Below, one piece after another: positions 25,559 through 34,574 of a stretch of DNA of 64,000 nucleotides; the first letter of the stretch is position 1; every line of letters begins with the position of its first letter. The stretch spans positions 806,001-870,000 of the forward strand of contig JAWKRG010000004.1 in assembly GCA_041389725.1 (NCBI GenBank), written 5' to 3'. Source of the stretch: Polyangiaceae bacterium. Its GTDB lineage: Bacteria > Myxococcota_A > Polyangia > Polyangiales > Polyangiaceae. The notes below the pieces were generated by a model. The model was not told where the DNA came from. It worked only from the letters and a program-made list of their open reading frames with translations, and searched no databases. The translations under genes and the position numbers were made by a program.

Positions 25559-26713
25559 ATGGGAGTCGGGATGCGTGTTTTCGGGCTGGGGTTCGTGGTG
25601 TGTGCGCTGCAGCTGGCGTGCTCGTCGGATACGGAGCGAGAGTTCTCCAACGGCAGCGGCGGTGCAGCAGGGGCCGGCGCAACCGCGAGCGGCGGCGCGG
25701 CGGGTTCCGCAACAGGTGGGACCGGAACTGGAGCGGCAGCAGGTGCCGGGGGGGCCGGTGCCGCAGCGAGTGGGGGCGCCGGCGGCACGGGCGGTGTGTC
25801 AGGCAGCGGAGGCGGCGGGACAGGTGGCACACCGGGAACGGGTGGTGCCGCACCGACCCCGACCGTCGTCGCGCCAGCCGTGTGGGCCCAGGACATCGTG
25901 GAGCAAGGCGGCACGCTGTATTGGACCGAGGCAGGAACCAATCCGGGCTACAAGGACAGCAAGGTCCGCCAATGGACCGCGGGAGGGGGAGCCGCAGATC
26001 TCACGACCACGCCCGACGGTCGCTTCATGCAACTAGCCTTGTCGGGCTCCAAGCTGTACTGGACCAACCAAGGGGCAGGAGGAGGCTCCGGGACCGTCGA
26101 AGTGTTCGATCTGAGCAGTTCATCGTCCCCACAGAAGTCACTTGCCACCAATGTCGACATGGCAACGGGGCTCGCACGCGATGGCGGAAAGGTCTACTTC
26201 ACGGTTTTCTCGACAGATGGTTCGGTGAAGCAGATTGACGGCACGACCGTCACGACGCCGTTTCCAACTCAAAGTCAGCCGAACGCCATCGCCGCGGTCA
26301 CGGGCAAGCTCTTTTGGGGCAACTACAACCAGCCAGGGGCGCTCATGTCCGGTACGCCTGGGGGCTCGCCGTCTCCCCTCGCCGCGCTCGACTACGTGAC
26401 CGCTGTCGCCTCGAATGGCACGGACCTTTACGTTGCTCACGACGGAGGCATTTCCAAGCTGAATCTGGTCGGAGTCGGCGGTGTGATCCTGCCCGACAAG
26501 AATGTAACGGCGTTGCACTTGACCGCCACCCACGTGTACTGGACGAGCGCGGCTCAGAACCTGGTGGGCCGCGCCAAGCTCGATGGCAGCGAGCGCACCG
26601 AACTCGTCAAGAACGCACCGAGTGAGCCGCGTGGTCTGACGAGTTCGTCGACGTCTCTATACTGGACCGAATACGGCAGCCTCGGGCGCATCATGCGCCT
26701 CGATCTGCCCTAG
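25559..26713 (+). CDS. YWTD-like beta-propeller lipoprotein
   Basis: The 384-residue product (MGVGMRVFGLGFVVC) has a lipobox (LQLAC) and a Gly/Ala-rich linker of about 70 residues. The rest shows seven or so repeats of a short strand signature: LYWTEAGTN, LYWTNQGAG, VYFTVFSTD, LFWGNYN, LYVAHDGG, VYWTSAAQN and LYWTEYG. This is a beta-propeller of the low-density-lipoprotein YWTD or DUF5050 kind, probably a surface binding protein. An ATG at 25571 is an alternative start. Its 3' end is 12 bases from the convergent FG-GAP gene. Confidence 0.8.
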   Translation: MGVGMRVFGLGFVVCALQLACSSDTEREFSNGSGGAAGAGATASGGAAGSATGGTGTGAAAGAGGAGAAASGGAGGTGGVSGSGGGGTGGTPGTGGAAPTPTVVAPAVWAQDIVEQGGTLYWTEAGTNPGYKDSKVRQWTAGGGAADLTTTPDGRFMQLALSGSKLYWTNQGAGGGSGTVEVFDLSSSSSPQKSLATNVDMATGLARDGGKVYFTVFSTDGSVKQIDGTTVTTPFPTQSQPNAIAAVTGKLFWGNYNQPGALMSGTPGGSPSPLAALDYVTAVASNGTDLYVAHDGGISKLNLVGVGGVILPDKNVTALHLTATHVYWTSAAQNLVGRAKLDGSERTELVKNAPSEPRGLTSSSTSLYWTEYGSLGRIMRLDLP

Positions 26714-26725
26714 GATTGGAAGCAA

Positions 26726-28897
26726 TCAGCGCGGTGGGCCGCCGCCGCATTGGGCGCCCGGCAAGTGCAGACGGTTGTTCTGCTCCTTGCACTCCTCGCT
26801 GCTGCCGGTGGCAGTCCCGTCGTCGTCGGCCACGAACCAGAGGTCCACGGGGCCGTCGGGGGGACTGGCGTAGATGCAGCTCACGGTTTCGCAGCTCCCG
26901 GGGGAAAGCGTGGTCTTGGTCTGGGTGGTGCAGATCACGGTTCCGCCCGCGGCGGGGTCACCCAAGTAGAACGTTCCAGGTACGCCTGGGGGCGCCTCCA
27001 AGGTGCCGCGGTTGCAGAGCTGCGCCTTGAGTTCCCAGCCGGTCTTGCAGGCGTCTTGCAGCGTCTCGCCGCCGGTGAGATCCGTCATCGGAGGCTTGTC
27101 GGTGATGAGACCCTGCACGTTCTGACGGTAGTTGTTGAAGGTGTCCCAGTTGTTCGCTTCTTTGACTGGGATGGTCGCATCGTCGTTGATGTTGGTGATG
27201 TGGTAGGTGTGCTGGTTCCAGATCGCGCGCGACGGCATCCAGCGATTGTCGGGATCCTGCAGCACCCAGATGCCTTGCTGCGCTCCGGTGTGGGGCAGGC
27301 TCAGATCCGGTTCCGTGGTGCAGCCGAATCCCGACCCGCTGCCGTGGGTGGGGACGACCAAGTCTGCGTGATTGTCGTTGTCCACGTCGACGATCACGGG
27401 GTTCTCCAAGATGGTGCCGCTCGTCAGCGGACGCGCGAAGCGCACCTGGCCCGTAGTGCCGTCGTAGACGCGCATCCAGCACTCGTCGCGATACACCACT
27501 TCGGCTTTGCCATCGCCGTTGAAGTCGAAAACGCTGGAGCCCGTGGAACCCGAGGAGTTGTCCTTGGTCGGCTTCTGCCAACGAATGCCCGGAGCCACGC
27601 AGAAGGAGGGCAGGGGAGTGGCCGCACATTCCCGGTCGAAGACGACGTAGCCGGTGTAGCCGGCAGATCCGACCTCGGGCTCTCCGTCGCCATCGAAGTC
27701 GGCCACCGTCGGCGGTCCGCCCCATTGCTGTCCAAAGGTGTAGGGCCCGAACACCACGTTGCCGGTCTTGGGGTGGTAGATGCGGATGGTGCCAGCCTTG
27801 CCGGACTGCGATGAGATCAGCACGATCTCCGGCTCGGGAGTCGACTTGTCCCACTGGGCGATCGCTACGTAGCCGCCAGGGAACCCAGACACGCCCGCCG
27901 GGGTTTCGTCGGCCCCCGTGATGCCGTCGTAGATGCGGTTGCCCACGATGATCTCGCCTTGGCCGTCCAAGTCCACATCTGCGGCCGCGGTCATCACGCC
28001 CCAGTGCCCGCCAGCCACCGAGTGGTTGAACAGTACGGTCAGGGTGTTGCCGCTCAGACGAAGCACCTGGCCGGCATAGATGATCTCTGGCGGGCCCTGG
28101 CCGTCGAGGTTCATCAGGGCGGCGCCGCCGTCCTTGAAGGAACTCGTGGTGGTCGCAGCGGTGGGACTCGTGGCCACCACGTTGCCGACGTTGTCGAAGA
28201 CGACGACGCGATTGTCGCTCTGAATGGCTACGATCTCCGGCTTGCCGTCGCCCGTCAGGTCACCGATCGCGACTTGGGAGCGAGAGCCGAGGTTCGCCGG
28301 CTTGTTGAAGACGAGGCTACAGTCATCGGCGTGTATCGCGAAGAGCGACGCGCCGGTAGTGCTGCTGTTGAAACCGGGGAATACGATCTCCGGCTTCTTG
28401 TCTCCGTCCAAGTCCGCCACCATCGGCGTCGAGATCACGGCGGACGTGGTCCACGAACAACGCACGGTCGGCTCTTTGAGTTGCTCGGCGGCGAATCCCT
28501 CGCCTGCGCATTCCGTGTCGTTCTGCTTGGTCGCGCTGCCGTAGGGAATGCACTTGCCGTTCTCACAATAGCTGTCGTTCTCACAGCTATCGTCCTTGCC
28601 ATCCGCGCTCACGGTGCACGGACCGAAGTCGTCGACACACTGCCCCAACAGGCAGTACTTGCCGCTCGCGCAGGGCGTGGTCGGGCACGTCCCGGTACTG
28701 GCATCCGGGTTGATCCCTGCTCCGGTTCCTCCCGTTGCGCCGCCCGCGCCCGTGGCGCCCGTGCCGCCGCTGCCGCCGTTGCCGATTCCTCCGAATCCGC
28801 CAGGGCCGGCCGAGCCGCCGGAGTCCGTCGAGCTGCACGCGCTGTAGAGTGCAAGGGGTAGCAAAGTGAAGATCGCAGCCAGGTCCCGCATCGCCAT
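26726..28897 (-). CDS. FG-GAP (VCBS-type) repeat lipoprotein
   Basis: The 723-residue protein (MAMRDLAAIFTLLPLALYSAC) has a lipobox at its Cys and a Gly-rich linker, a Cys-rich segment (CASGKYCLLGQCVDDFGPC), then repeated calcium-binding-like loops: DLDGDKKPEIV, DLTGDGKPEIV, DLDGQGEII, DFDGDGEPEV, DFNGDGKAEVV and DVDNDNHADLV. These form an integrin-like seven-blade propeller. The C-terminal 150 residues (CIYASPPDGPVDLWFVADDD) look like an Ig/CARDB-type sandwich. It is a surface adhesin candidate. Confidence 0.85.
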   Translation of the reverse strand: MAMRDLAAIFTLLPLALYSACSSTDSGGSAGPGGFGGIGNGGSGGTGATGAGGATGGTGAGINPDASTGTCPTTPCASGKYCLLGQCVDDFGPCTVSADGKDDSCENDSYCENGKCIPYGSATKQNDTECAGEGFAAEQLKEPTVRCSWTTSAVISTPMVADLDGDKKPEIVFPGFNSSTTGASLFAIHADDCSLVFNKPANLGSRSQVAIGDLTGDGKPEIVAIQSDNRVVVFDNVGNVVATSPTAATTTSSFKDGGAALMNLDGQGPPEIIYAGQVLRLSGNTLTVLFNHSVAGGHWGVMTAAADVDLDGQGEIIVGNRIYDGITGADETPAGVSGFPGGYVAIAQWDKSTPEPEIVLISSQSGKAGTIRIYHPKTGNVVFGPYTFGQQWGGPPTVADFDGDGEPEVGSAGYTGYVVFDRECAATPLPSFCVAPGIRWQKPTKDNSSGSTGSSVFDFNGDGKAEVVYRDECWMRVYDGTTGQVRFARPLTSGTILENPVIVDVDNDNHADLVVPTHGSGSGFGCTTEPDLSLPHTGAQQGIWVLQDPDNRWMPSRAIWNQHTYHITNINDDATIPVKEANNWDTFNNYRQNVQGLITDKPPMTDLTGGETLQDACKTGWELKAQLCNRGTLEAPPGVPGTFYLGDPAAGGTVICTTQTKTTLSPGSCETVSCIYASPPDGPVDLWFVADDDGTATGSSEECKEQNNRLHLPGAQCGGGPPR

Positions 28898-28934
28898 GAT
28901 GCCCGAAGCCTAGCTGGCAGTAGAAACGCGCGCA

Positions 28935-29900
28935 ATGCGAGGGGCCGTGGCGTTCCTGCGCGCATTTCGCTATGGCTGCCTCGCCGTGAAGATTTCCGTC
29001 CTGGTCACCAGCTACGGGCGTCGCCCCTACGTCGAACGCTGCATCGCGTCGCTGCTGGCGCAGACGCGATTGCCAGATCAGATCGTCATGGTCACGCGGG
29101 TTGGAGACGCGGACACGGAGCACTTCGTGGAGGAGACGATCGCGAGCTACCGCGGGCCAGTGCGCTTCGCGCACGGCAAAGTGTCGGAGCCCGGCGTGCT
29201 CGCGGCGAATCGCGTCGGCGTCGACTTGGTCGACGGCGACATCTTGTCCTTCATCGATGACGACGCGGCCGCACGCCCCGACTGGATGCGGAAGATCGAG
29301 CGCTGGTTCGAGCTGGATCCGAAGCTCGGTGCGGTCGGGGGGCGCGACGTCATCCACACGGCCGAAGGGATCGTCGAGAGCCCGGCCAACTCCGTCGGGC
29401 GCATCCACTGGTACGGTCGCATCACTGGCAACCACGAGAAGATCTTCGACGGGGCCGCCTACGCCGACCATCTCAAGGGCGTGAACATGAGCTATCGGCG
29501 AGCTCTGCTGCCCGAGTTCGACGAGCACATCTTGGGCAACGCCCATCACTACGAGACGGACCTGTGCTTCGCTGTGAAGAACCAAGGCTACCGTGTGCTG
29601 TTCGACGGCGATCTCGTCGTGGATCACTATCAAGACGCGCCTCGGCACTTGGCTGGCGCGCGACCGGGAGCCGACGCCGAGAAGGCGTACTTCATCCAGC
29701 ACAACCGCGTGTACGTGATGATGAAGAACTTGCCTCTCGCGCGGCAGTCGGCGTTCTTGGTCTACGCCTTCGTGATCGATGGCTTTTCGATCCTCGGGCG
29801 CGCCGCCATGGGTGAACCCGGCGTCAATCCCCGGAGTATTGCGGCCATGTATCGCGGCAAGGTGGCCGGGCTCGTGGACTTCGTGCGCGCGCGGCGTTGA
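28935..29900 (+). CDS. Family 2 glycosyltransferase
   Basis: The 321-residue product has the GT-A fold of family 2: VKISVLVTSYGRRPYVERCI, the nucleotide-binding SFIDDDAAARPDWM (DDD motif), and an acceptor-side block GVNMSYRRALLPEFDEH with ETDLCF. It should transfer a sugar from an activated donor, perhaps for surface polysaccharide. The start may instead be the GTG at 28986 that begins VKISVLVTSY. There are no other glycan-synthesis genes beside it. Confidence 0.85.
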   Translation: MRGAVAFLRAFRYGCLAVKISVLVTSYGRRPYVERCIASLLAQTRLPDQIVMVTRVGDADTEHFVEETIASYRGPVRFAHGKVSEPGVLAANRVGVDLVDGDILSFIDDDAAARPDWMRKIERWFELDPKLGAVGGRDVIHTAEGIVESPANSVGRIHWYGRITGNHEKIFDGAAYADHLKGVNMSYRRALLPEFDEHILGNAHHYETDLCFAVKNQGYRVLFDGDLVVDHYQDAPRHLAGARPGADAEKAYFIQHNRVYVMMKNLPLARQSAFLVYAFVIDGFSILGRAAMGEPGVNPRSIAAMYRGKVAGLVDFVRARR

Positions 29901-30021
29901 CCGGCGTCTTGCGGCGCAGACGAGCATTCACGACGCAGACCGGCGCTTTTTGCCAAGCAGGCGGGCGTTTTGCGACGCAGGGCTTGCGCCCGCATCGACG
30001 CGCGGCGCAGGGGTTTCACCC

Positions 30022-30588
30022 TCAGAACTGCACGGCAAGGGCCGCGCCATAGTGGTCGCGACGATTGTAGTACTTGAAGTCCTGCCAGCTGCGCTGCCAC
30101 TCGGCTCGCAGGACGTAGCCCTCGTACACGCGAAGGCTCAACCCCAGCGGAACGCCGAAGGCCAGGTCGCGCCCCCAGTTGAACAGACGCGGCGTGGCAT
30201 AGAGGTGTGACTGATCGACCACACGCACGGCCAGCGGCAGTGACAGCCCGAACCACAGATAGCCGACTTCACCTTCCACTCCCGCGAACACGCGATCCGT
30301 GCGGAGCGCGTTGATTCGCATGGCACCTCCCACCCCTATGGCGTCGTCATCGAAGGGAGTGATCGCACTGAGCGCAACGCGATGATCGTCAAGCTCGCCT
30401 GACAGCCAGAGCTGTCCTGCGCTGGCCGAGGGCTCGTCCACGTAGGGACGGGGTGTGACCCCTGCAATGCCTGCACCGACTTCCAGCCTGCGTTCGGGCA
30501 TCAAACCCGATGCCGGGCGAAAGGATGCGATGGGCCCGCAAGCGTTGCACGACAGCACGAGCAGCCAGAGCGAGCGTCGCGAAACCAT
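30022..30588 (-). CDS. Outer-membrane-type lipoprotein, beta rich
   Basis: From MVSRRSLWLLVLSCNAC the protein has 188 residues with a lipobox. The mature part alternates short strands (RLEVGAGIAGVTPRPYVDE, VALSAITPFDDDAIGVGGAM, GYLWFGLSLPLAVRVVDQSH) and ends with Phe (AALAVQF), a pattern of an outer-membrane beta barrel. No family recognised. The start is inside the region opposite the next plus-strand gene. An upstream ATG at 30618 is an alternative. Confidence 0.6.
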   Translation of the reverse strand: MVSRRSLWLLVLSCNACGPIASFRPASGLMPERRLEVGAGIAGVTPRPYVDEPSASAGQLWLSGELDDHRVALSAITPFDDDAIGVGGAMRINALRTDRVFAGVEGEVGYLWFGLSLPLAVRVVDQSHLYATPRLFNWGRDLAFGVPLGLSLRVYEGYVLRAEWQRSWQDFKYYNRRDHYGAALAVQF

Positions 30589-30647
30589 GCTGGAGAGCCA
30601 TTCAAGTCGCGTGCCGTCTGGCATGGCCGGTGCACGCAATTGGCGGT

Positions 30648-32381
30648 GTGTCCGCTCGCTTTGATGAGCGTCCAGTCCTAGGCATCCGTTTCGTATGGGT
30701 GGGCGCGCTCTGCTGTGCTTTGGCTGCGACGTCGGTTCGCGCTCTCGCGGCGCCGCCAGGGCCGCCCAGCCAACACGCGCTGCCGCAGCTGTCGACGGCG
30801 CAGCCGAGTCAACATGCGCTGCCGTACCTGTCGAAGGCGCAGACGAGCCAACACGCATTGCCGTACCTGTCGACGGCGCCTCCGCCAGACGAGATCGGTG
30901 GCGGCCCAGTGGATCAGGCGCGACACGATCGCATCTACACCCGCTTCTTCGGCACCCATCGCTACGCGCGGGACTACTCTCGCGCGGCCTTCGAGAACAC
31001 GTCGCTGCTCTTGTTCGAACTGTTTCTCTACTGGTACGAGCCGCAGTCCAGCGTGGTGGACTGGCAGTTTCCGGACCTGCAAACCAAGGTCACGTCCACG
31101 GAGGCCGTGCGCTTCGACAACAACCTGACGCGCACCAACTTCATGTTGCATCCGACCGCGGGCGGCATGCACTACCTGTTGACGCGAACGAACGGCTTCG
31201 GTGTCGCGCCGTCCTTCGTGGCCGCGGCCGGGTCGTCGGCGATCTACGAGTTGCTACTCGAATGGCGGGAGATCGTCAGCCTCAACGACCTGATCGTGAC
31301 GCCCTTCGGCGGCCTCTCCAGTGGCGAGTTCATGCATCAGTTCGGGAACTACCTCAACAGCGAGCCCGAGGCAGTACGCACCAGTGTTCGCGGCACGCTC
31401 GGCTCCACCGTGCGCGACGCGGCGCGCTACTCGGGCGGCCTGCCGCGGGCCGTCCACGACGCCTTGGACAAGCCGCTGGCTCCGGCGTCTGCGGGAGTGG
31501 ACAACCTGGGTCTGTCCCGTGCGTGGTTCCACGAGTTCCGCGTGCGCGTGGGGCAGCAGAGCTACTTCGATGGTGAAGGTCGCGTCGGCGACTTGTTCGC
31601 GCTCCGCTCGGAGCTTCAGCTCTTTGCCATGCCAGGGTTCCTGCGGCCGGGCGACTTCGAGCGCTGGTACTTTGAGGGCAACTACGGGCGCTTCCATCTG
31701 CGCATCGCCAACGGCGATGCCGGTCACGCCACGGAGCTGGAGTTCGGTGCGCACTTGATGGGCTACTACGCGCAGGAGCTTCGCTCGCCGACGGACGGGT
31801 ACGCACACGAGTTCGCTCTGGCCAGTGAGTTGGTCTACGTGGACCGAAAAGAGCTGAGCGGGCGCGAACACTACGGATTGGTTCGTTTCCCTCATCCCGC
31901 CGCGCGCTTCTGGTTTGGACTCGGGGACGCGCGACTCGAGCTCGCGGTCCGCGCCTCTGCTGACTTCGCTTCCATTCGTTCGATTGCCTTCCCCAAGTAC
32001 GCGGCGCGCTTCGGCGAAACCGGCGCCAAGTCCACGCTGCAGCTCCACGGCTATGCCCACCATTTCGGGATATCCGCAGGGGCGAGTGCCGAACTCATCG
32101 TGGGCGACGTTGCTTTCGGTGGCAGCGCGGAGCATGGGCACTACGAGTCCATCGACGTTCTGGACCGTGAGCAGGAGACCGTGTTCCGAGAATCCCACGA
32201 GAGTGAACGCATGACCGAGCTGGAGGCTCACTTTCGCATCGAGCCGCAGGGCTCGGCCGTCAGCGCTCAGTTCGAGGCCGCCGAGGTCCTGCAGGACAGC
32301 TATCTCGACTCGGCGCTCGGCAACTTCCAGGGCGCCAGCTCCGTGCGTCGCCTATCCGTGGAGCTTGGCGTGGTGTTCTGA
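30648..32381 (+). CDS. DUF3943 outer-membrane protein
   Basis: A GTG start gives 577 residues with a signal peptide (FVWVGALCCALAATSVRALA). Three tandem 13-residue repeats (SQHALPYLSTAQP type) follow. Residues about 150-270 carry the DUF3943 hallmark: NNLTRTNFMLHPTAGGMHYL, YELLLEWREIVSLNDLIVTP and FGGLSSGEFMHQFG. The long C-terminal part has barrel-like alternating strands ending in VELGVVF. It is probably an outer-membrane barrel of unknown cargo. The last 82 bases overlap the convergent nuclease-family gene. Confidence 0.8.
   Translation: MSARFDERPVLGIRFVWVGALCCALAATSVRALAAPPGPPSQHALPQLSTAQPSQHALPYLSKAQTSQHALPYLSTAPPPDEIGGGPVDQARHDRIYTRFFGTHRYARDYSRAAFENTSLLLFELFLYWYEPQSSVVDWQFPDLQTKVTSTEAVRFDNNLTRTNFMLHPTAGGMHYLLTRTNGFGVAPSFVAAAGSSAIYELLLEWREIVSLNDLIVTPFGGLSSGEFMHQFGNYLNSEPEAVRTSVRGTLGSTVRDAARYSGGLPRAVHDALDKPLAPASAGVDNLGLSRAWFHEFRVRVGQQSYFDGEGRVGDLFALRSELQLFAMPGFLRPGDFERWYFEGNYGRFHLRIANGDAGHATELEFGAHLMGYYAQELRSPTDGYAHEFALASELVYVDRKELSGREHYGLVRFPHPAARFWFGLGDARLELAVRASADFASIRSIAFPKYAARFGETGAKSTLQLHGYAHHFGISAGASAELIVGDVAFGGSAEHGHYESIDVLDREQETVFRESHESERMTELEAHFRIEPQGSAVSAQFEAAEVLQDSYLDSALGNFQGASSVRRLSVELGVVF
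30768..30884 (+). repeat. Three tandem 39-bp repeats inside the DUF3943 gene
   Basis: Three copies of a 39-base unit encode SQHALPQLSTAQP, SQHALPYLSKAQT and SQHALPYLSTAPP just after the signal peptide. The copies differ by a few bases. They keep the reading frame. Confidence 0.75.
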
Positions 32382-33259
32382 GTCCGCGCAAGCGCAGCAG
32401 CATCACCGGCTCGTGCGCGTGCGCTCGAGGCCAGGTCGATGCCATCCACTTGCCAGGGATACGCCGCTTCCAGGTGGACGAGCACGGGAATGTGATCCGA
32501 ATGACCCAGGTTCTGGGTCCAAGCGTTCAAGGGCTCGAAGGCATCGTTGAATAGAGCGTGGTCCAGGGTCTGCGTGAACTGATTGGCAATGGACGTGTGG
32601 CGCCAGGTGAACTGCCCGGGGTGGTACAGGGGCAAGGCGTTGCGGAACCCGCGGGCCTCCAGGTATTCCACGCCGCCGCCATCCACGCCTTCGTTGAAGT
32701 CCCCCATCACTAGCGTCGGGATCTCGACGCCGCACTGCTCGTAGAACAACGACATTTGGTAGGAGTGGTCGGAGTTGGTGGAGAGGTACGACTTGACGAC
32801 GTTGCCGTTGCCCGTGTGGGCGGAACGGAGATGTACGTTCAAGATCTGGATCGTACCCGCGGGCGTATCGACCAACACGTGCCAACCCGGATGCCAGTCG
32901 CTCTTGACGCCGGGGTGCCAACCGCCATCTCGAACCGGAAACTTCGCCAGCACGCCGAGGCCAGCCGCTCCGGGGTCGGGAATGTCCTTGGCGCGGTAGA
33001 GCTGGAACGGATACCGCTCCGTGTAATACGCGCGCAGTGCGTCCTCCCAGGCTGGGTTCACCTCTTGTAGCACCACCACGTCCGGGTCCCCCGCGCCCAC
33101 CGCCTTCAAGGTTGCGCCATCACCCGAATCGCCGGCCTCGATGTTGTAGGTCTTGAACAGGTAGTGCGCCACGCCGGGGGTCGGGTCGCGGGGTTCTAGC
33201 GGTCTCTCGCCGCAGCCCAAGAGCAACAGGCCACAGGCCAGCGAAAGCGAGCAACGCAC
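32300..33259 (-). CDS. Endonuclease/exonuclease/phosphatase-family lipoprotein
   Basis: A GTG start at 33259 (VRCSLSLACGLLLLGC) gives 319 residues with a lipobox. The EEP fold is complete: YNIEAGD, VVVLQEVN (metal-binding Glu), LNVHLRSA, MGDFNEG and LGHSDHIPVL. It should hydrolyse phosphodiester bonds outside the cytoplasm, such as extracellular DNA or phospholipids, but the substrate is not known. The C-terminal about 25 codons read through the end of the convergent DUF3943 gene. Confidence 0.8.
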   Translation of the reverse strand: MRCSLSLACGLLLLGCGERPLEPRDPTPGVAHYLFKTYNIEAGDSGDGATLKAVGAGDPDVVVLQEVNPAWEDALRAYYTERYPFQLYRAKDIPDPGAAGLGVLAKFPVRDGGWHPGVKSDWHPGWHVLVDTPAGTIQILNVHLRSAHTGNGNVVKSYLSTNSDHSYQMSLFYEQCGVEIPTLVMGDFNEGVDGGGVEYLEARGFRNALPLYHPGQFTWRHTSIANQFTQTLDHALFNDAFEPLNAWTQNLGHSDHIPVLVHLEAAYPWQVDGIDLASSARARAGDAAALARTQNTTPSSTDRRRTELAPWKLPSAESR

Positions 33260-33440
33260 GGCCAAAGCATGACACGCCGCAGGGTGGCGGCCACCGTGCG
33301 CCTCTTGACGGATGGCATCCAGTGCGCCCGAAGCTGTGGAGCACGAAGCCGGGGAGCACGAAGCCGGTGGCACCCCGAAGCAGTGGGAGCACCGGTTCGG
33401 GGAAGGGTGCGAAAGTCTAGGCAGCGCCCGGTGCAGATAA

Positions 33441-33446
33441 TATGAT
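33441..33446 (+). promoter_or_regulatory. -10 element (TATGAT), leaderless start
   Basis: TATGAT precedes the ATG at 33454 by seven bases. This spacing supports 33454 rather than the upstream ATGs at 33442 and 33445. Confidence 0.4.
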
Positions 33447-33453
33447 GAGTAAC

Positions 33454-34473
33454 ATGTCATGGTGGACGGCGTTGATTGCGGCCGCGCTGAGTGCGGTCGC
33501 TTGCTCGGCGCCAGAGTTCGATCTGGTCCCGACGAGCGGTGGTGGCGCGGCCGGTACGGACGCTCCGAACTCGGGCGGCACGAGTGGTGGTGCGGCCGAT
33601 GGCGGTGCGGCAGGCGGGGGCGCCGAGGTCTGCAAGGCGTCCAACTGTCAGGACGCACGCTGCGTGAACATTCCGCCTATCACCCAACCCTGGGTCGGTC
33701 CGCTGGTCGTGTCCTCGGTTGGTGCAACGGGCTGTCCGTCCATGTTCCCCACGGTCGTTGCGACGGTGGGGGACCTCGACGTGCCGGCTGGGATGTGTCC
33801 CGTCTGCAAGTGCGTGCCGGGATCCGGCGTGACGTGTCCGGTGCCGGACTTGCTTCTCTATTCCGATGCAACGTGTTCGGCGCCGCCGATCTTCACGAAG
33901 ACGTTGCCCGCCACGGGTTGTGCAACCTTGAGTTTCAGCGGCTCCGGCCCCGCGGGCTTTGGCTTCGCGAAGCCAAAGCCGAAAGGGACGTGTACGCCGG
34001 AAGACGACGGTGCTTCATCCGTCATCCCACCGTCGGCCGTCGTCAGCGAGCGTCTGTTGTGCCAGGGTGTGGCCGGTGCAGGGGTGTCGACGTGTGCCGT
34101 CAACGACGGACGCCCGCTCTGCGTGGCGTCCCCGCAGCTCGACGCATGCCCAAGTGGCTATCCCGCCAAGCAGAGCTTGGCGGAGGGGCCCGTCAAGGAT
34201 GGGCGAAGCTGTTCGCCTTGCGCTTGCGGCGCGCTCCAGGGCAGCTGCGACGGGACGGTGATTCGTCGCTACGTGTCGAGCGCATGCAGCGGCGCCAGCG
34301 CGTCGGTATCGGATCAGCAGCAAGGATGTGCGCCCACGAACACGACCCTGCTCACGCAGTTCTTCGGCTTGGTAGCTGCGCCGAAGCCGAACGTCTCCTG
34401 CGCTCCGACCGGCGGAGAGGTCGTCGGCGTGCCAGCGCCAGCGCGTTCGTGGACGGTGTGCTGCACGCACTAG
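33454..34473 (+). CDS. Cys-rich lipoprotein
   Basis: The 339-residue product (MSWWTALIAAALSAVAC) has a lipobox, a Gly/Ala linker and then repeated Cys motifs (VCKASNCQDARC, CPVCKCVPGSGVTC, CSPCACGALQGSC). No family recognised. A 26-base palindrome inside the gene (33955-33980) adds the residues GFGFAKPKP without breaking the frame. Confidence 0.75.
   Translation: MSWWTALIAAALSAVACSAPEFDLVPTSGGGAAGTDAPNSGGTSGGAADGGAAGGGAEVCKASNCQDARCVNIPPITQPWVGPLVVSSVGATGCPSMFPTVVATVGDLDVPAGMCPVCKCVPGSGVTCPVPDLLLYSDATCSAPPIFTKTLPATGCATLSFSGSGPAGFGFAKPKPKGTCTPEDDGASSVIPPSAVVSERLLCQGVAGAGVSTCAVNDGRPLCVASPQLDACPSGYPAKQSLAEGPVKDGRSCSPCACGALQGSCDGTVIRRYVSSACSGASASVSDQQQGCAPTNTTLLTQFFGLVAAPKPNVSCAPTGGEVVGVPAPARSWTVCCTH
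33955..33980. repeat. 26-bp perfect palindrome inside a coding region
   Basis: GGCTTTGGCTTCG is followed directly by its own reverse complement. One arm plus six more upstream bases recurs at 2856-2875. The copy stays in frame, as palindromic protein-coding elements do in some bacteria. Confidence 0.65.
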
Positions 34474-34562
34474 GACGGCACGCGGGTCGCTGACGCGATT
34501 CAATTGGCGCTGTCGCGATCCAGTTTGGCGCACTTTGAATATTTGGCGCGATGTCGGATAGC

Positions 34563-34568
34563 TAGACT
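34563..34568 (+). promoter_or_regulatory. -10 element (TAGACT), leaderless start
   Basis: TAGACT precedes the ATG at 34575 by six bases. TTGGCGC appears three times just upstream (34504, 34525 and 34543) and may be an activator or -35 region. Confidence 0.4.
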
Positions 34569-34574
34569 TCAAGG

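Noticed and set aside
24939..26036. Plus-strand open frame of 365 codons across the thiolase start and the propeller gene
   Set aside because: It crosses a complete thiolase and a lipoprotein gene and has no domain-like sequence.
26750..28861. Plus-strand open frames opposite the FG-GAP gene
   Set aside because: Antisense shadows rich in Val/His/Arg; the minus-strand protein has repeated DxDGDxxxE loops and a lipobox.
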